64,000 bases of DNA from Pseudidiomarina aquimaris (GTDB lineage: Bacteria; Pseudomonadota; Gammaproteobacteria; Enterobacterales; Alteromonadaceae): contig NZ_PIPT01000008.1 of the NCBI RefSeq assembly GCF_003987395.1, forward strand, positions 108,822-172,821. The letters run 5' to 3'. Below, piece after piece: positions 9,444 through 18,069 of the stretch; positions within the stretch are counted from its first letter, which is position 1; every line of letters begins with the position of its first letter. The notes beneath the pieces were generated by a model, which saw nothing but the letters and a program-made list of their open reading frames with translations, made no database searches and had not been told where the DNA came from. Both the position numbers and the translations under genes were made by a program.

Positions 9444-10697
9444 ATGAGTATCACGCAGACGGTTTCAGTTATCGGTCTTGGCTACATTGGCCTGCCTACC
9501 TCAGCAATATTTGCGAAACAAGGCATGCAGGTCATTGGCGTTGACGTGAACCCACAAACGGTGAAAACCATTAATCAAGGCAATATCCACATTGTTGAGC
9601 CTGGTTTACGCGATGTTGTTGCAAGTGCCGTAAAAAGTGGATTATTAAGGGCAACCCTACAGCCTGAATCCGCTGATGCATTTATTATGGCAGTTCCGAC
9701 GCCATTCAATGACGATAAAACTGGCAACCTTTCCTATATCGAATCTGCGGCGAAAGCACTCGCTCCAGTCCTCAGCAAGGGTAACCTCATTATTCTTGAG
9801 TCGACCTCACCGGTGGGTACCACCGAGCATCTCGAAGCATGGTTAAAAGAGGCTCGTCCCGAACTTACTTTCCCTTCGACCCACGGTAGTGATGCCGACA
9901 TTCAGCTCGCCTATTGTCCGGAGCGAGTTCTTCCAGGCAAGGTTATGGAAGAGCTTGTCTATAATGACCGTGTCATTGGTGGGTTATCTCCGCGCGCCAG
10001 CGAAATGGCAGCTGAACTCTACCGAACTTTTCTAAAGGGTGATTGCCTTTTGACGGATGCTCGCACAGCTGAAATGGCTAAGCTTACTGAAAACAGTTTC
10101 AGAGACGTCAATATCGCCTTTGCTAATGAGCTTTCGCTGATCTGTGACAAACTTGCTATTAACGTTTGGGAGTTAATACGCCTCGCCAATCACCACCCTC
10201 GCGTAAATATTTTACAACCAGGGCCCGGTGTAGGCGGGCATTGCATCGCAGTTGATCCGTGGTTCATCGTGAGCTCAGCTCCCGAACAAGCACGACTTAT
10301 TCGTACCGCCCGCGAAGTTAACGATTACAAACCTAAATGGGTACTCGAACAGGTTCAGCAACAAGTGCAAAGTCTGAGTAAGCCTGATAACGAACTCGTG
10401 ATTGCCTGCTTAGGCTTGGCGTTTAAGGCTAATATTGATGATCTGCGCGAAAGTCCAGCACTCGATATTGCAAGAGGCATAGCGGCACAACATAATGGTC
10501 AAACATTAGTCGTTGAACCCAATATCTCGACACTGCCAGATGACTTCTCAAATGCTATGCTGACCGAACTCAATGACGCACTTGAAGCCGCAGATATTAT
10601 TGTATTGTTAGTCGATCACGAACCATTCAAAGCCATTACTCGCGCTCAACTTGATGGCAAGGTTTGGGTAGATACCAAGGGTTTAATCGACGGATGA
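9444..10697 (+). CDS. wecC: UDP-N-acetyl-D-mannosamine dehydrogenase
   Basis: The 417-residue product oxidises UDP-ManNAc to UDP-ManNAcA with two NAD+. The Rossmann motif is GLGYIGLPTSA (11-21). The catalytic cysteine is C267 in GPGVGGHCIAVDPWF, the pattern of WecC rather than Ugd. Length and motif spacing match the E. coli enzyme. The final GGATGA overlaps the ATG of the next gene (ATGA at 10694-10697). With wecB and the wecG-like gene it makes and transfers ManNAcA. Confidence 0.93.
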   Translation: MSITQTVSVIGLGYIGLPTSAIFAKQGMQVIGVDVNPQTVKTINQGNIHIVEPGLRDVVASAVKSGLLRATLQPESADAFIMAVPTPFNDDKTGNLSYIESAAKALAPVLSKGNLIILESTSPVGTTEHLEAWLKEARPELTFPSTHGSDADIQLAYCPERVLPGKVMEELVYNDRVIGGLSPRASEMAAELYRTFLKGDCLLTDARTAEMAKLTENSFRDVNIAFANELSLICDKLAINVWELIRLANHHPRVNILQPGPGVGGHCIAVDPWFIVSSAPEQARLIRTAREVNDYKPKWVLEQVQQQVQSLSKPDNELVIACLGLAFKANIDDLRESPALDIARGIAAQHNGQTLVVEPNISTLPDDFSNAMLTELNDALEAADIIVLLVDHEPFKAITRAQLDGKVWVDTKGLIDG

Positions 10698-11737
10698 TTT
10701 ATTTGGTGGCGACAGCGGTGAAACACGGACGTGGTGGGATTAGCACAGCTCTCGTCGGATTATGTGCTTCTACAGACCTGCAAAAAGCGGGTTTAACACT
10801 CATTGAGTCGCATCGCGGCAATCAGAGCAAGCTCAAAGCCTATTACGAAGCTGTCACGCAAATACACAAGCAAGTGCAAGAAAGTGATATTGTTTGGTTG
10901 CACTGCGCACGTTGGCTGTCGATGCTACGTAAGTACTTACTTGCACGCCATGCACGCAAGCAGGGAGCGACTATTGTTTTTCACTTTCACTCCGCGGTCA
11001 CTGATGATTACTTACGTTCGCCTTGGCGACGCTGGCTACTTAAGCAGATGGTTCAGCTCGCCGACGGCATTTGCGTACTAACACCTTGGTGGAGACAACG
11101 CTTTATAGATGAACTTAAACTCCCAGAACATAAACTCCACGTCGTTCCAAACACGCTCGACGAAGAGTTTTTACAAGCGACACCGAAACTCCTCTCAATT
11201 GACAACGGGCCAATCAAAATGCTCTGCATGACACGGTTGGTTGCCGGCAAAAATGTCGCTGCTGTGCTACATGCGTTAGCAATCTTGCCCACACGTTATC
11301 ACCTGAGTATAGCTGGTGAGGGGCCCGAGCTGCAAAACTTACAACAGTTAGCAATCGATTTGGGAATAAAGGAGCGCATAAACTTTCTTGGCTGGGTTGA
11401 CTACGACAAAAAGATAAACGTGCTGCAGCAGCATCATCTGTTTATCTTGCCCTCGCAGTTCGATGCTTTCGGGATGGGTTTTATCGAAGCAATGGCTATA
11501 GGGCTTCCGGTGATTGCTCTAACACAGGGCCCAACCCCCGACGTGGTCCCACATCAACAAGCTGGCTACCTATGCGAAGATGTTTCTACGGCAGAGTTGT
11601 TACGAGCCATCGATTTCTGCACAACGCATTACACCTCTTTGACCACAGCGGCACGCGAACACGCGCGTCAGCAATTTGCTGTTGCGCCGACAGTGCAAAG
11701 CTTGCTTAACTTCTTTTCTACGCTACCGCAGCGCTGA
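10694..11737 (+). CDS. Family 4 glycosyltransferase
   Basis: The product has 347 residues and the GT-B fold of family GT4. The N-terminal half has GRGGISTAL (about 12-20). The C-terminal half has MTRLVAGKNVAAVLHAL, the nucleotide-sugar segment LSIAGEGPELQNL, and the typical EX7E region LPSQFDAFGMGFIEAMAIGLPVI. I chose the ATG at 10694, which forms an ATGA overlap with wecC, over the upstream in-frame ATG. It probably adds the third or a later sugar of the repeat unit; donor and acceptor cannot be told. It is convergent with the pyruvyl transferase, with only 2 bases between stop codons. Confidence 0.88.
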   Translation: MIYLVATAVKHGRGGISTALVGLCASTDLQKAGLTLIESHRGNQSKLKAYYEAVTQIHKQVQESDIVWLHCARWLSMLRKYLLARHARKQGATIVFHFHSAVTDDYLRSPWRRWLLKQMVQLADGICVLTPWWRQRFIDELKLPEHKLHVVPNTLDEEFLQATPKLLSIDNGPIKMLCMTRLVAGKNVAAVLHALAILPTRYHLSIAGEGPELQNLQQLAIDLGIKERINFLGWVDYDKKINVLQQHHLFILPSQFDAFGMGFIEAMAIGLPVIALTQGPTPDVVPHQQAGYLCEDVSTAELLRAIDFCTTHYTSLTTAAREHARQQFAVAPTVQSLLNFFSTLPQR

Positions 11738-11739
11738 AA

Positions 11740-12891
11740 TTAATCAAGTAAGCTAAAGACCTCATCCCACATCTTTTCTACGGCTTCGCGTTGCCATTGT
11801 CCTGACTCAACTATCCGTGCACGCAATTCTCCGTAGTTCGTTGCGTCGTTCAAGGTCTTGTGAATGCGCTGCCACACGGCAACCGCATTCTGTTGTGGCT
11901 CCACTAGGGCATCTTGACAAGTGTAGTCACTTAATAACTGCTCATACTTGTGACTCCAGCCGGTTGCGGTAACGGGAACGCCCTGTGATAAAGCACTCAC
12001 TAGACCATGATAACGAGAACTTATCACCCAGCCACTGTGTCCAATAAGCCACTTGTTCTGTCGCGCATCACTCGGTGCAACCACTGCCACCGCTTTGCTT
12101 AGCCGGGCGTTAATGGTGGCTGCCAAGCCTTGGTCCTGTTGCTGTTCATGCAGCAGCATAAATACAGGTTGCTCGTCGTTTTGTATTGCGTGAATCAACT
12201 CGACCAGCCAATTCACATAAACATCGCCGTCTTTTCGCTTCTGCAGCATCTTACTATTGGGGATCACGCAAACACTGTTCGCTGATGGTTGATATGCCTG
12301 ATAGGGTCGTGGTTTCAAGAGGTTAGTAAAGTCTGGACAACGCTTTACGCTAGCCTCCTGCTGATAGTTTAGCAGAGAGGTACAATGATCAAATGAAGTA
12401 GTATCACGCGCGTATGCCAAATTAGCATACGCAAGAATATGTTGCATCTGCCTTTGCCATTTTGCTTCACGAAATGGGCCAAAGGCCTGTGGTAACAACA
12501 CCACCGGTACACGACGTTTGTGGTATCGGCGCATACTTGTTGCTAATCGATCATGAGCAACACGCCAAGGCCATTGATCTCCATAAGAAAAGCCTGAGGC
12601 ATCAAGCACCAAATCAATATCGCTATCATTTACCAACCCCAGCTGTGTACGGCAACTGCGCGGTAACAACTGTAGTGGCGCTAGATAGTTGATGTGCTTT
12701 CGAATCGCTCGTGTTTTTTGCCACAAGCCGAACTGTGCACGACGCTCGTATGCTCCTTGTGGCTCCACCACAAAGCGAGCCGAAATGCCACGCTGTTGAA
12801 ACTGCTCGATGATAGCATGAAGCATAAGTTCAGCTCCTTGATTAACGAAGCTGATTCCTTTGACTTCGACAGTAAGAGGCACCTTCTGCAC
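11740..12891 (-). CDS. Polysaccharide pyruvyl transferase family protein (WcaK/CsaB-like)
   Basis: The product has 383 residues and starts with GTG. The N-terminal VKGISFVNQGAELMLHAIIEQ is the family's nucleotide-fold start with conserved GAE. The C-terminal part has ISSRYHGLVSALSQGVPVTATGWSHKYEQLL, the conserved SRYHG...A...G.P motif that contributes the catalytic histidine. Relatives transfer pyruvate from phosphoenolpyruvate to a sugar, giving a pyruvyl ketal that adds negative charge. Pyruvylated cell-wall glycan is also the anchor for S-layer proteins in some bacteria. The gene lies alone on the minus strand between two plus-strand operons, so it must have its own promoter in 12892-13032. 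The 3' end is almost touching the GT4 gene. Confidence 0.82.
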   Translation of the reverse strand: MQKVPLTVEVKGISFVNQGAELMLHAIIEQFQQRGISARFVVEPQGAYERRAQFGLWQKTRAIRKHINYLAPLQLLPRSCRTQLGLVNDSDIDLVLDASGFSYGDQWPWRVAHDRLATSMRRYHKRRVPVVLLPQAFGPFREAKWQRQMQHILAYANLAYARDTTSFDHCTSLLNYQQEASVKRCPDFTNLLKPRPYQAYQPSANSVCVIPNSKMLQKRKDGDVYVNWLVELIHAIQNDEQPVFMLLHEQQQDQGLAATINARLSKAVAVVAPSDARQNKWLIGHSGWVISSRYHGLVSALSQGVPVTATGWSHKYEQLLSDYTCQDALVEPQQNAVAVWQRIHKTLNDATNYGELRARIVESGQWQREAVEKMWDEVFSLLD

Positions 12892-12966
12892 GTTTATTAG
12901 CCTATAAAGATAAATCTAATTAATAGCTAAAGTCTAACGACTTACACAATAATTCCAAGCGCTTTG

Positions 12967-12995
12967 TTCACTATATAAAACTTAATTGCTACAAT
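12967..12995 (+). promoter_or_regulatory. Putative promoter of the GT2-Wzz-Wzy-Wzx-AsnB operon
   Basis: TTCACT (12967-12972) and TACAAT (12990-12995) lie 17 bases apart and 37 bases upstream of the ATG at 13033. The surrounding gap (12892-13032) is AT-rich and must also hold the promoter of the divergent pyruvyl transferase gene. The match is moderate. Confidence 0.35.
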
Positions 12996-13032
12996 CGGTT
13001 CTTGCTTTTTTACCACCAACGAAGATGATGCT

Positions 13033-13842
13033 ATGCCAGCAGTTACCGTTTACATTCCTACCAAGAATCGCGTGCAGCTTTTGCAACGTGCGGTTACTTC
13101 TGTGCAAGCACAAACCATGTCCGACTGGGAACTTATTATTGTTGACGACGGCTCAACAGACGGCACATTCGAGTACCTAACAGCGGTTACGAAATCTGAC
13201 CCACGGGTGCACATGCTTCGCAACGAGACCAGTATTGGCGCTTGCGCGAGCCGTAATCGGGCAATAGAGCTTGCTGCCGCACCGCTCGTAACTGGCCTTG
13301 ATGACGACGATGAATTTTTACCCGAGCGACTTGAAGTTATGCTCGCAAATTATAATGACGAGTATGCTTTCGTTTGTACCAGCTTGTATTGGGTCACGCA
13401 CAACTCGCGAAAAGTGATCCTCGACGGCGAGCAAATCTTAACGCTTCGCAGCGAGCTTGGTCGCAATCACACGGGAAACCAAGTCTTGGTTCGAAAAGAA
13501 CGCCTATTGAGCATTGGCGGATTCGATAGCGATTTCCCCGCTTTGCAAGACTATGACTGTTTCGTGCGTTTGATCGAAGCCTATGGCCCCGCCAAGCGGA
13601 TCGGCCTCCCCTTAATGAACATATACGTCGCGCATGGTCATGAACGAATTTCATCCGGGCCAAAAGCTGTAGACGGATACGATGTATTCAGAAAAAAGCA
13701 TGGCTACAAGATGAGTCTGCGGCAACGCTTTAATCATTACTTGCAAGTACTTGCCCGTAAAGGCTTCAGCCGCAGTCTACGTTATCGCATTATGTTGATG
13801 ATACTCAGCATTAGCTATGTTAGGAAAAAACATGAGTTCTAA
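13033..13842 (+). CDS. Family 2 glycosyltransferase
   Basis: The 269-residue product opens with VTVYIPTKNRVQLLQRAVTS and the nucleotide-binding IVDDGSTDGTFEYL. The metal-binding acidic motif is GLDDDDEF near residue 94, and FPALQDYDCFVRL supplies the acceptor-side ED-like motif. This is the GT-A fold of family GT2, cytoplasmic with a basic C-terminal helix region that may touch the membrane. The last codons overlap the start of the chain-length gene by 11 bases. It starts the second rightward operon, so it probably acts on the same undecaprenyl-linked repeat unit. Confidence 0.88.
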   Translation: MPAVTVYIPTKNRVQLLQRAVTSVQAQTMSDWELIIVDDGSTDGTFEYLTAVTKSDPRVHMLRNETSIGACASRNRAIELAAAPLVTGLDDDDEFLPERLEVMLANYNDEYAFVCTSLYWVTHNSRKVILDGEQILTLRSELGRNHTGNQVLVRKERLLSIGGFDSDFPALQDYDCFVRLIEAYGPAKRIGLPLMNIYVAHGHERISSGPKAVDGYDVFRKKHGYKMSLRQRFNHYLQVLARKGFSRSLRYRIMLMILSISYVRKKHEF

Positions 13843-14761
13843 TAAAAAGATCACCTTATTCTCGTCACAATTATTTTATCGAGTCACACTTAAATACTGG
13901 AAACTCTGGGTAGCTGTCCCTATCTTACTGGCATTTACATTTGCCGGCATACGCAACTTAAAGCCAACTGAATACGAAGCAATTGCGGTGTTGGCGCCAA
14001 GTGAGGAACGTACAGGCGGATTAGCTGAAATGGCCGGGGCCTTGGGTGGTTTAGCTGGATTAGCGGGGATCGATCTTGGTGCGTCGAGATTGAATAATAC
14101 CCAAATGGCCGTTGAAATTATGAAGTCGCGGAGTTTTGTGTACCCGCTAATCCGAGCCAATAATTGGTTGCCCTACTTGCTAGCTGTTGATGAATGGGAC
14201 AGTGAGCGTGAACAGGTTATTTTTGAAGATAATCTTTACAACAAAGAATCACAACAATGGATACGTGACGTTGATCCGCCATTAAAACCAGTACCTGAGC
14301 TATGGGAAGGATATGAAGCATTTCAAGGGCGTTTCGACGTTTTTTACGATAGAACCACTCGCATCGTTACGCTTAGATTACGTCACGAGTCGCCGGAAGT
14401 TGCTGCCAACTGGCTCAATATCATTGTTAGAGAGATCAACGAAGTGATGCGCCAGCGTGAAGCAACAAATGTAGCAGCTCAAATCGAATATCTGAACGAA
14501 AGCATTGATAACTCACAACAGACCGAGGTTCGCGAAGCATTATATCAGCTTCTACAAGAGCAGTATAAGCGAGCTATGTTAGTCGAAGTAAATGAAGATT
14601 ATGTGTTCGAATTTATAGACCCTCCGGTCGTCCCTCACAAACCGTCGTCTTTCTCATGGAAAGTTTGGTTTGTGATTGGCGGATTTACTGGCTGTCTAAT
14701 TATGTTTACCACAAGTTTGTTATTAAGTTATCGGCGTGTCGAACAGCAAATTAAATATTAA
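13832..14761 (+). CDS. Wzz-family polysaccharide chain-length determinant-like protein
   Basis: The 309-residue product has two membrane segments, one near residues 25-43 (KLWVAVPILLAFTFAGI) and one near the C-terminus (FVIGGFTGCLIMFTTSLLL). A periplasmic domain with helical, coiled-coil-prone sequence lies between them. The proline-rich DPPVVPHKPSSF before the second segment is the hallmark of polysaccharide co-polymerases. There is no C-terminal kinase domain. A Gly/Ala-rich stretch (EMAGALGGLAGLAGIDLG) near residue 70 also occurs in Wzz relatives. The ATG at 13832 is preferred because AGGA lies 6 bases upstream; an in-frame ATG at 13817 is possible. Confidence 0.8.
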   Translation: MSSNKKITLFSSQLFYRVTLKYWKLWVAVPILLAFTFAGIRNLKPTEYEAIAVLAPSEERTGGLAEMAGALGGLAGLAGIDLGASRLNNTQMAVEIMKSRSFVYPLIRANNWLPYLLAVDEWDSEREQVIFEDNLYNKESQQWIRDVDPPLKPVPELWEGYEAFQGRFDVFYDRTTRIVTLRLRHESPEVAANWLNIIVREINEVMRQREATNVAAQIEYLNESIDNSQQTEVREALYQLLQEQYKRAMLVEVNEDYVFEFIDPPVVPHKPSSFSWKVWFVIGGFTGCLIMFTTSLLLSYRRVEQQIKY

Positions 14762-15575
14762 AAGTTACTTGCAATGGCTACTTCGTCATTGGGTAGTAAC
14801 GATATTATTTGTCATCAGCGGAGCAGTATTTAGTGTGGGCTATACCCTAGGGCTCAGCCACCTATTTCAAGCGCAGGTGTTTTTTGTATTCGGTGATGAG
14901 GCTTATGCGCAGGGACTGATGCGGAAAATTGATGATAAAGTGTTGGTTTCTACAAGTGCCGAATTCTCTAAACCCGTTACAAGGCGTCCAGAAATTCGAT
15001 TGGCATACCTCATGAGCAGTGAGTATTTCACACAACGCGTTGTACAAATGCTGGAAGGCAAGTATGCTCACTCAATCACAAAATACAGCTCTGCGATCTC
15101 TCAATACAGCGACTCTCCGGATAAGGCTTTGTTCCTGTATGTAAGACAGAATTTGCACTACTATCGTCACGAGCTCGATGAATTTCACAAATTGCGGTGG
15201 CACTTCTTTGAAGAAAAGCTTGCCGAGCAACAATTGCACGATATCCTTGAGCTTTTTGAGAGTGTTCTACGCGAGGAATTAACTGCTGAACTTGATTTGC
15301 GTTTATCGCGCGCAACGACCTTTAGTTTGCGCAACGCTGCAAAAACAGATTTATCTTTCGTCAGTGACTTTATTACAATTCTTAAAGCACGAAAACAAAC
15401 GTTAAGTTCTAAACTTCCGCTACTGTTTAAGAGTTCCGATATCACTACCACCGCCAAAGAGGTCTATCCCAACAAGTCAGCTGTCGCTGTTATTGTGTAT
15501 TTCGCTTGGATAACAATAGGGCTAACCGCGCTAAGCTTCTACTTACCTCATCGCAGGTCTAGGTCGCTATTATGA
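14736..15575 (+). CDS. Second two-membrane-segment protein of chain-length regulator type
   Basis: The product has 279 residues and starts with GTG inside the end of the preceding gene (26-base overlap). One membrane segment is near the N-terminus (HWVVTILFVISGAVFSVGYTLGL, read as residues 18-40, given here as two overlapping hydrophobic halves). Another is near the C-terminus (VAVIVYFAWITIGLTALSFYL). A charged, largely helical periplasmic domain lies between. The layout is that of a polysaccharide co-polymerase, but the proline-rich motif before the second segment is missing and I recognise no family. It may work with the preceding Wzz-like protein. An alternative is a KpsE/CtrB-like export component. 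Confidence 0.6.
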   Translation: MSNSKLNIKSYLQWLLRHWVVTILFVISGAVFSVGYTLGLSHLFQAQVFFVFGDEAYAQGLMRKIDDKVLVSTSAEFSKPVTRRPEIRLAYLMSSEYFTQRVVQMLEGKYAHSITKYSSAISQYSDSPDKALFLYVRQNLHYYRHELDEFHKLRWHFFEEKLAEQQLHDILELFESVLREELTAELDLRLSRATTFSLRNAAKTDLSFVSDFITILKARKQTLSSKLPLLFKSSDITTTAKEVYPNKSAVAVIVYFAWITIGLTALSFYLPHRRSRSLL

Positions 15576-16870
15576 AGCTAACATCAACTGAACATAAATT
15601 GGGACTCGTGCTGTTTGCACTCTTAGTCTACCCTGTAATCTGGTTAGACACTATTTATGGACTCTTCAGTTACCTTGGCCTGGGAGGCCTACGCATCAGT
15701 CTCGCCTATCGCCTGGTGCTCATAATGATAGGTCTATACCTTGTTTTTACTCGCGAAAACTATGTTACTATCATGGTTCGCATTATGGTTCTTGCTTGGG
15801 CATGTTTTGCGGCATGGTCGACTTTTCCAACTGGCAACTTTAATCTTGTAAGCGAAATTACGCTCTTCTCTCGTTGGCTTTTTCCGTTTGCTGTGCTTGT
15901 GATCACACTAAAACTATTTGAGCGTTTTGGCGATGAGACCCGTCTGTTGCTCATGGGCATTGCATACTACGGTTTAGTTTTCGGGAGCTTTATGCTCTTT
16001 TCATTTGCAACAGGTCTCGGGATTCAAAGTTACGGTGACCACGCTTTTGGTATTAAATCATTCTATGTTGGTGGCAATGATATCGGCTTAGCTGCACTCA
16101 TATCCCTTTGTTTTATTTATTATTTTCTATACCAACATGTAACATTAAGCGGTATTATAAAAGCAGCACTATGTATTGCCGGTTTAATTTTACTCGGAAC
16201 TAAAGCTGGCTGGGGCGGAAGCGCTGCATTAACTCTCTTGTTTGTATTTTTAATAGTTGTATTTAAAGTTGCGAATACAGTTTTTAAGAAGGTAAGCAAG
16301 TATTTATTAATGACAGTAATCATCACTGGTGTCATAGCCGCCTACCAATATACTAATAAAAATATTGATGAATTTCGTTATCAGCTCACTCAAGTTAACC
16401 AAATTATTGAGGGCGCCAGCCCCCGCCAACGTTTGATAAATGCAGCCGATCGTAGTTTAGCTCGATTTGACGAAGAGGTGATCTGGACTGGTGGAGGCGT
16501 AAAATTCTATGAGATGGTAGGTCGGGAATACTACCTTGAGCAAAATAATATTGATGAATTTCTTACCTACAAAAACATTGAGCAGGAATGGTACGACCTC
16601 TTCGGTGGGTACGGTATCATCTTTGCGTTGCTCGTCAGCATTATGCATTTATTTTTCGTACTAATGTCTTTACTTCTCTATGTTCGGGCGCCAAGTTCAC
16701 TTCACCTGTTTTTGACTACTTCAGTCGTCGTATTTTTCGCGCATGGTATGTTTGCTGGACACGCATTTGTTAGCGGACAGCCGGGGGGGCTAATAGGTGT
16801 CGTCTACGCAATTTTGTGTTTACGTTTACGCATATTTTTCGGTATTTCAACCTCGAGAGAAAGCGCATGA
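15572..16870 (+). CDS. Wzy-type O-antigen/exopolysaccharide polymerase
   Basis: The 432-residue product has about ten to twelve membrane segments. It has a large soluble loop in the second half (about residues 270-340) containing ASPRQRLINAADRSLARF and GYGIIFALL. That topology, with a loop of this kind, is typical of Wzy/O-antigen ligase family polymerases; primary sequence is poorly conserved in them. It would join repeat units on the periplasmic face. Its ATG overlaps the preceding stop by 4 bases, and its TGA overlaps the ATG of the flippase (ATGA at 16867-16870). The neighbourhood (chain-length regulator before, flippase after) is the main support. Confidence 0.75.
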   Translation: MKLTSTEHKLGLVLFALLVYPVIWLDTIYGLFSYLGLGGLRISLAYRLVLIMIGLYLVFTRENYVTIMVRIMVLAWACFAAWSTFPTGNFNLVSEITLFSRWLFPFAVLVITLKLFERFGDETRLLLMGIAYYGLVFGSFMLFSFATGLGIQSYGDHAFGIKSFYVGGNDIGLAALISLCFIYYFLYQHVTLSGIIKAALCIAGLILLGTKAGWGGSAALTLLFVFLIVVFKVANTVFKKVSKYLLMTVIITGVIAAYQYTNKNIDEFRYQLTQVNQIIEGASPRQRLINAADRSLARFDEEVIWTGGGVKFYEMVGREYYLEQNNIDEFLTYKNIEQEWYDLFGGYGIIFALLVSIMHLFFVLMSLLLYVRAPSSLHLFLTTSVVVFFAHGMFAGHAFVSGQPGGLIGVVYAILCLRLRIFFGISTSRESA

Positions 16871-18069
16871 AAGCGCTCGCTTCACTTTTTATAAGTATCG
16901 CTCCGGGTGCGTTCCGCATTTTGGTTGTGTGGCTTGCGGCTCACCTCTATACCCCCCAATATGCGGCTCCCTTTACTGCAATGTATTTATTCGCCACAGC
17001 ACTTTGCATGATTAGTGGTGGTGGTTTTGGACTTGTACTCATTCGGCATTCAGCGGGCTCCAACCGAAAAAGTAAAGTTATCATCAGCCTATTTTTATTG
17101 ATTACAGGCGCCGTGACTGCTGTACTTATGACAGTAGTCACTATCCCTTTTTTACAGTTCGAACTACTGCCTTTTCTAGGCATAACCACCGCACTGAGCT
17201 GCTGGCAGATTGAACGTCACGGATGGATCGCTGAACGCAAATTTATGTTTTTAAGTCTATTAGACTTATTACTGGTGATAATTCTTGTTCTGACCCTTTG
17301 GACTAGCAAGCTATCTATAGTCACCGCTTTGGTTTCTAGCCACGTAGTGCTCATCACTGTAAGCTTCTTATGGCGCTTTCGTCAGACAAAAAGCGGAGGT
17401 CATCCAACAGTGTGGTCATGGAGCCTGATATGGAGTGCTATAAAAATAGGTGGCAGCACTTTTATAGCGGGAGGCTTTCTTATGATCCTTCCGGCACTTG
17501 TCGAATCAATGATTACGCCCATCATACTCACAAAATTGAGTTTGATGGTAACTGCTGTGGGGGCTCTGTTTGTTGTTCCGCGTTCATACTTAAACCTCTT
17601 CATCGGGTCGTTAGCCAAAGTAGTTCGCGCAAGAAAAGTAGATTCAAGAATTGTACACACTTGCGTGCGCCGCATTCACCGATTGGGTCTAATCATGCTG
17701 ATCCCAGCATATCTATTCGTGTTGTTCTACCTCATAGTTTCGGGCCAACAGCTAACCCCGCACGATCTACTTCTCAGTATGACGGTTTGCAGTGCGATGG
17801 TGATTGGCCAACTATATTTAGTTGAGGGTAACCTTCTAATTTTACTTCAACGAGAGAATATTGCTTTGATCAGCAGTTCAGTGATGTTCGTTGTAATGTT
17901 AGGACTTGCTTGGTTATTGGGACAAAGTATTGAACATGATTATAAATTCCTTATAGGGCTCTTTACCTGCTTAGGACTTTGTTACAGTGTGCGCTGGGGT
18001 GTTTACTTGACTATCCTAAAGCCTTATTTTCAAAAGCCTCAAAAAACGGACAAGGTAACTAAATCATGA
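16867..18069 (+). CDS. Wzx-like oligosaccharide flippase
   Basis: The 400-residue product has about twelve hydrophobic segments throughout its length and basic loops, the pattern of MATE/MOP-type polysaccharide flippases. It would move the undecaprenyl-linked repeat unit from the cytoplasmic to the periplasmic face for Wzy. I chose the ATG at 16867, which overlaps the polymerase stop as ATGA and has GAGAGAAA just upstream, over the in-frame ATG at 16816 that would overlap the polymerase by 55 bases. The stop overlaps the following AsnB-like gene by 4 bases. Confidence 0.75.
   Translation: MKALASLFISIAPGAFRILVVWLAAHLYTPQYAAPFTAMYLFATALCMISGGGFGLVLIRHSAGSNRKSKVIISLFLLITGAVTAVLMTVVTIPFLQFELLPFLGITTALSCWQIERHGWIAERKFMFLSLLDLLLVIILVLTLWTSKLSIVTALVSSHVVLITVSFLWRFRQTKSGGHPTVWSWSLIWSAIKIGGSTFIAGGFLMILPALVESMITPIILTKLSLMVTAVGALFVVPRSYLNLFIGSLAKVVRARKVDSRIVHTCVRRIHRLGLIMLIPAYLFVLFYLIVSGQQLTPHDLLLSMTVCSAMVIGQLYLVEGNLLILLQRENIALISSSVMFVVMLGLAWLLGQSIEHDYKFLIGLFTCLGLCYSVRWGVYLTILKPYFQKPQKTDKVTKS

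Noticed and set aside
16816..16866. Longer N-terminus for the flippase
   Set aside because: It would overlap the polymerase by 55 bases, and the ATG at 16867 has an ATGA junction and a ribosome-binding site.
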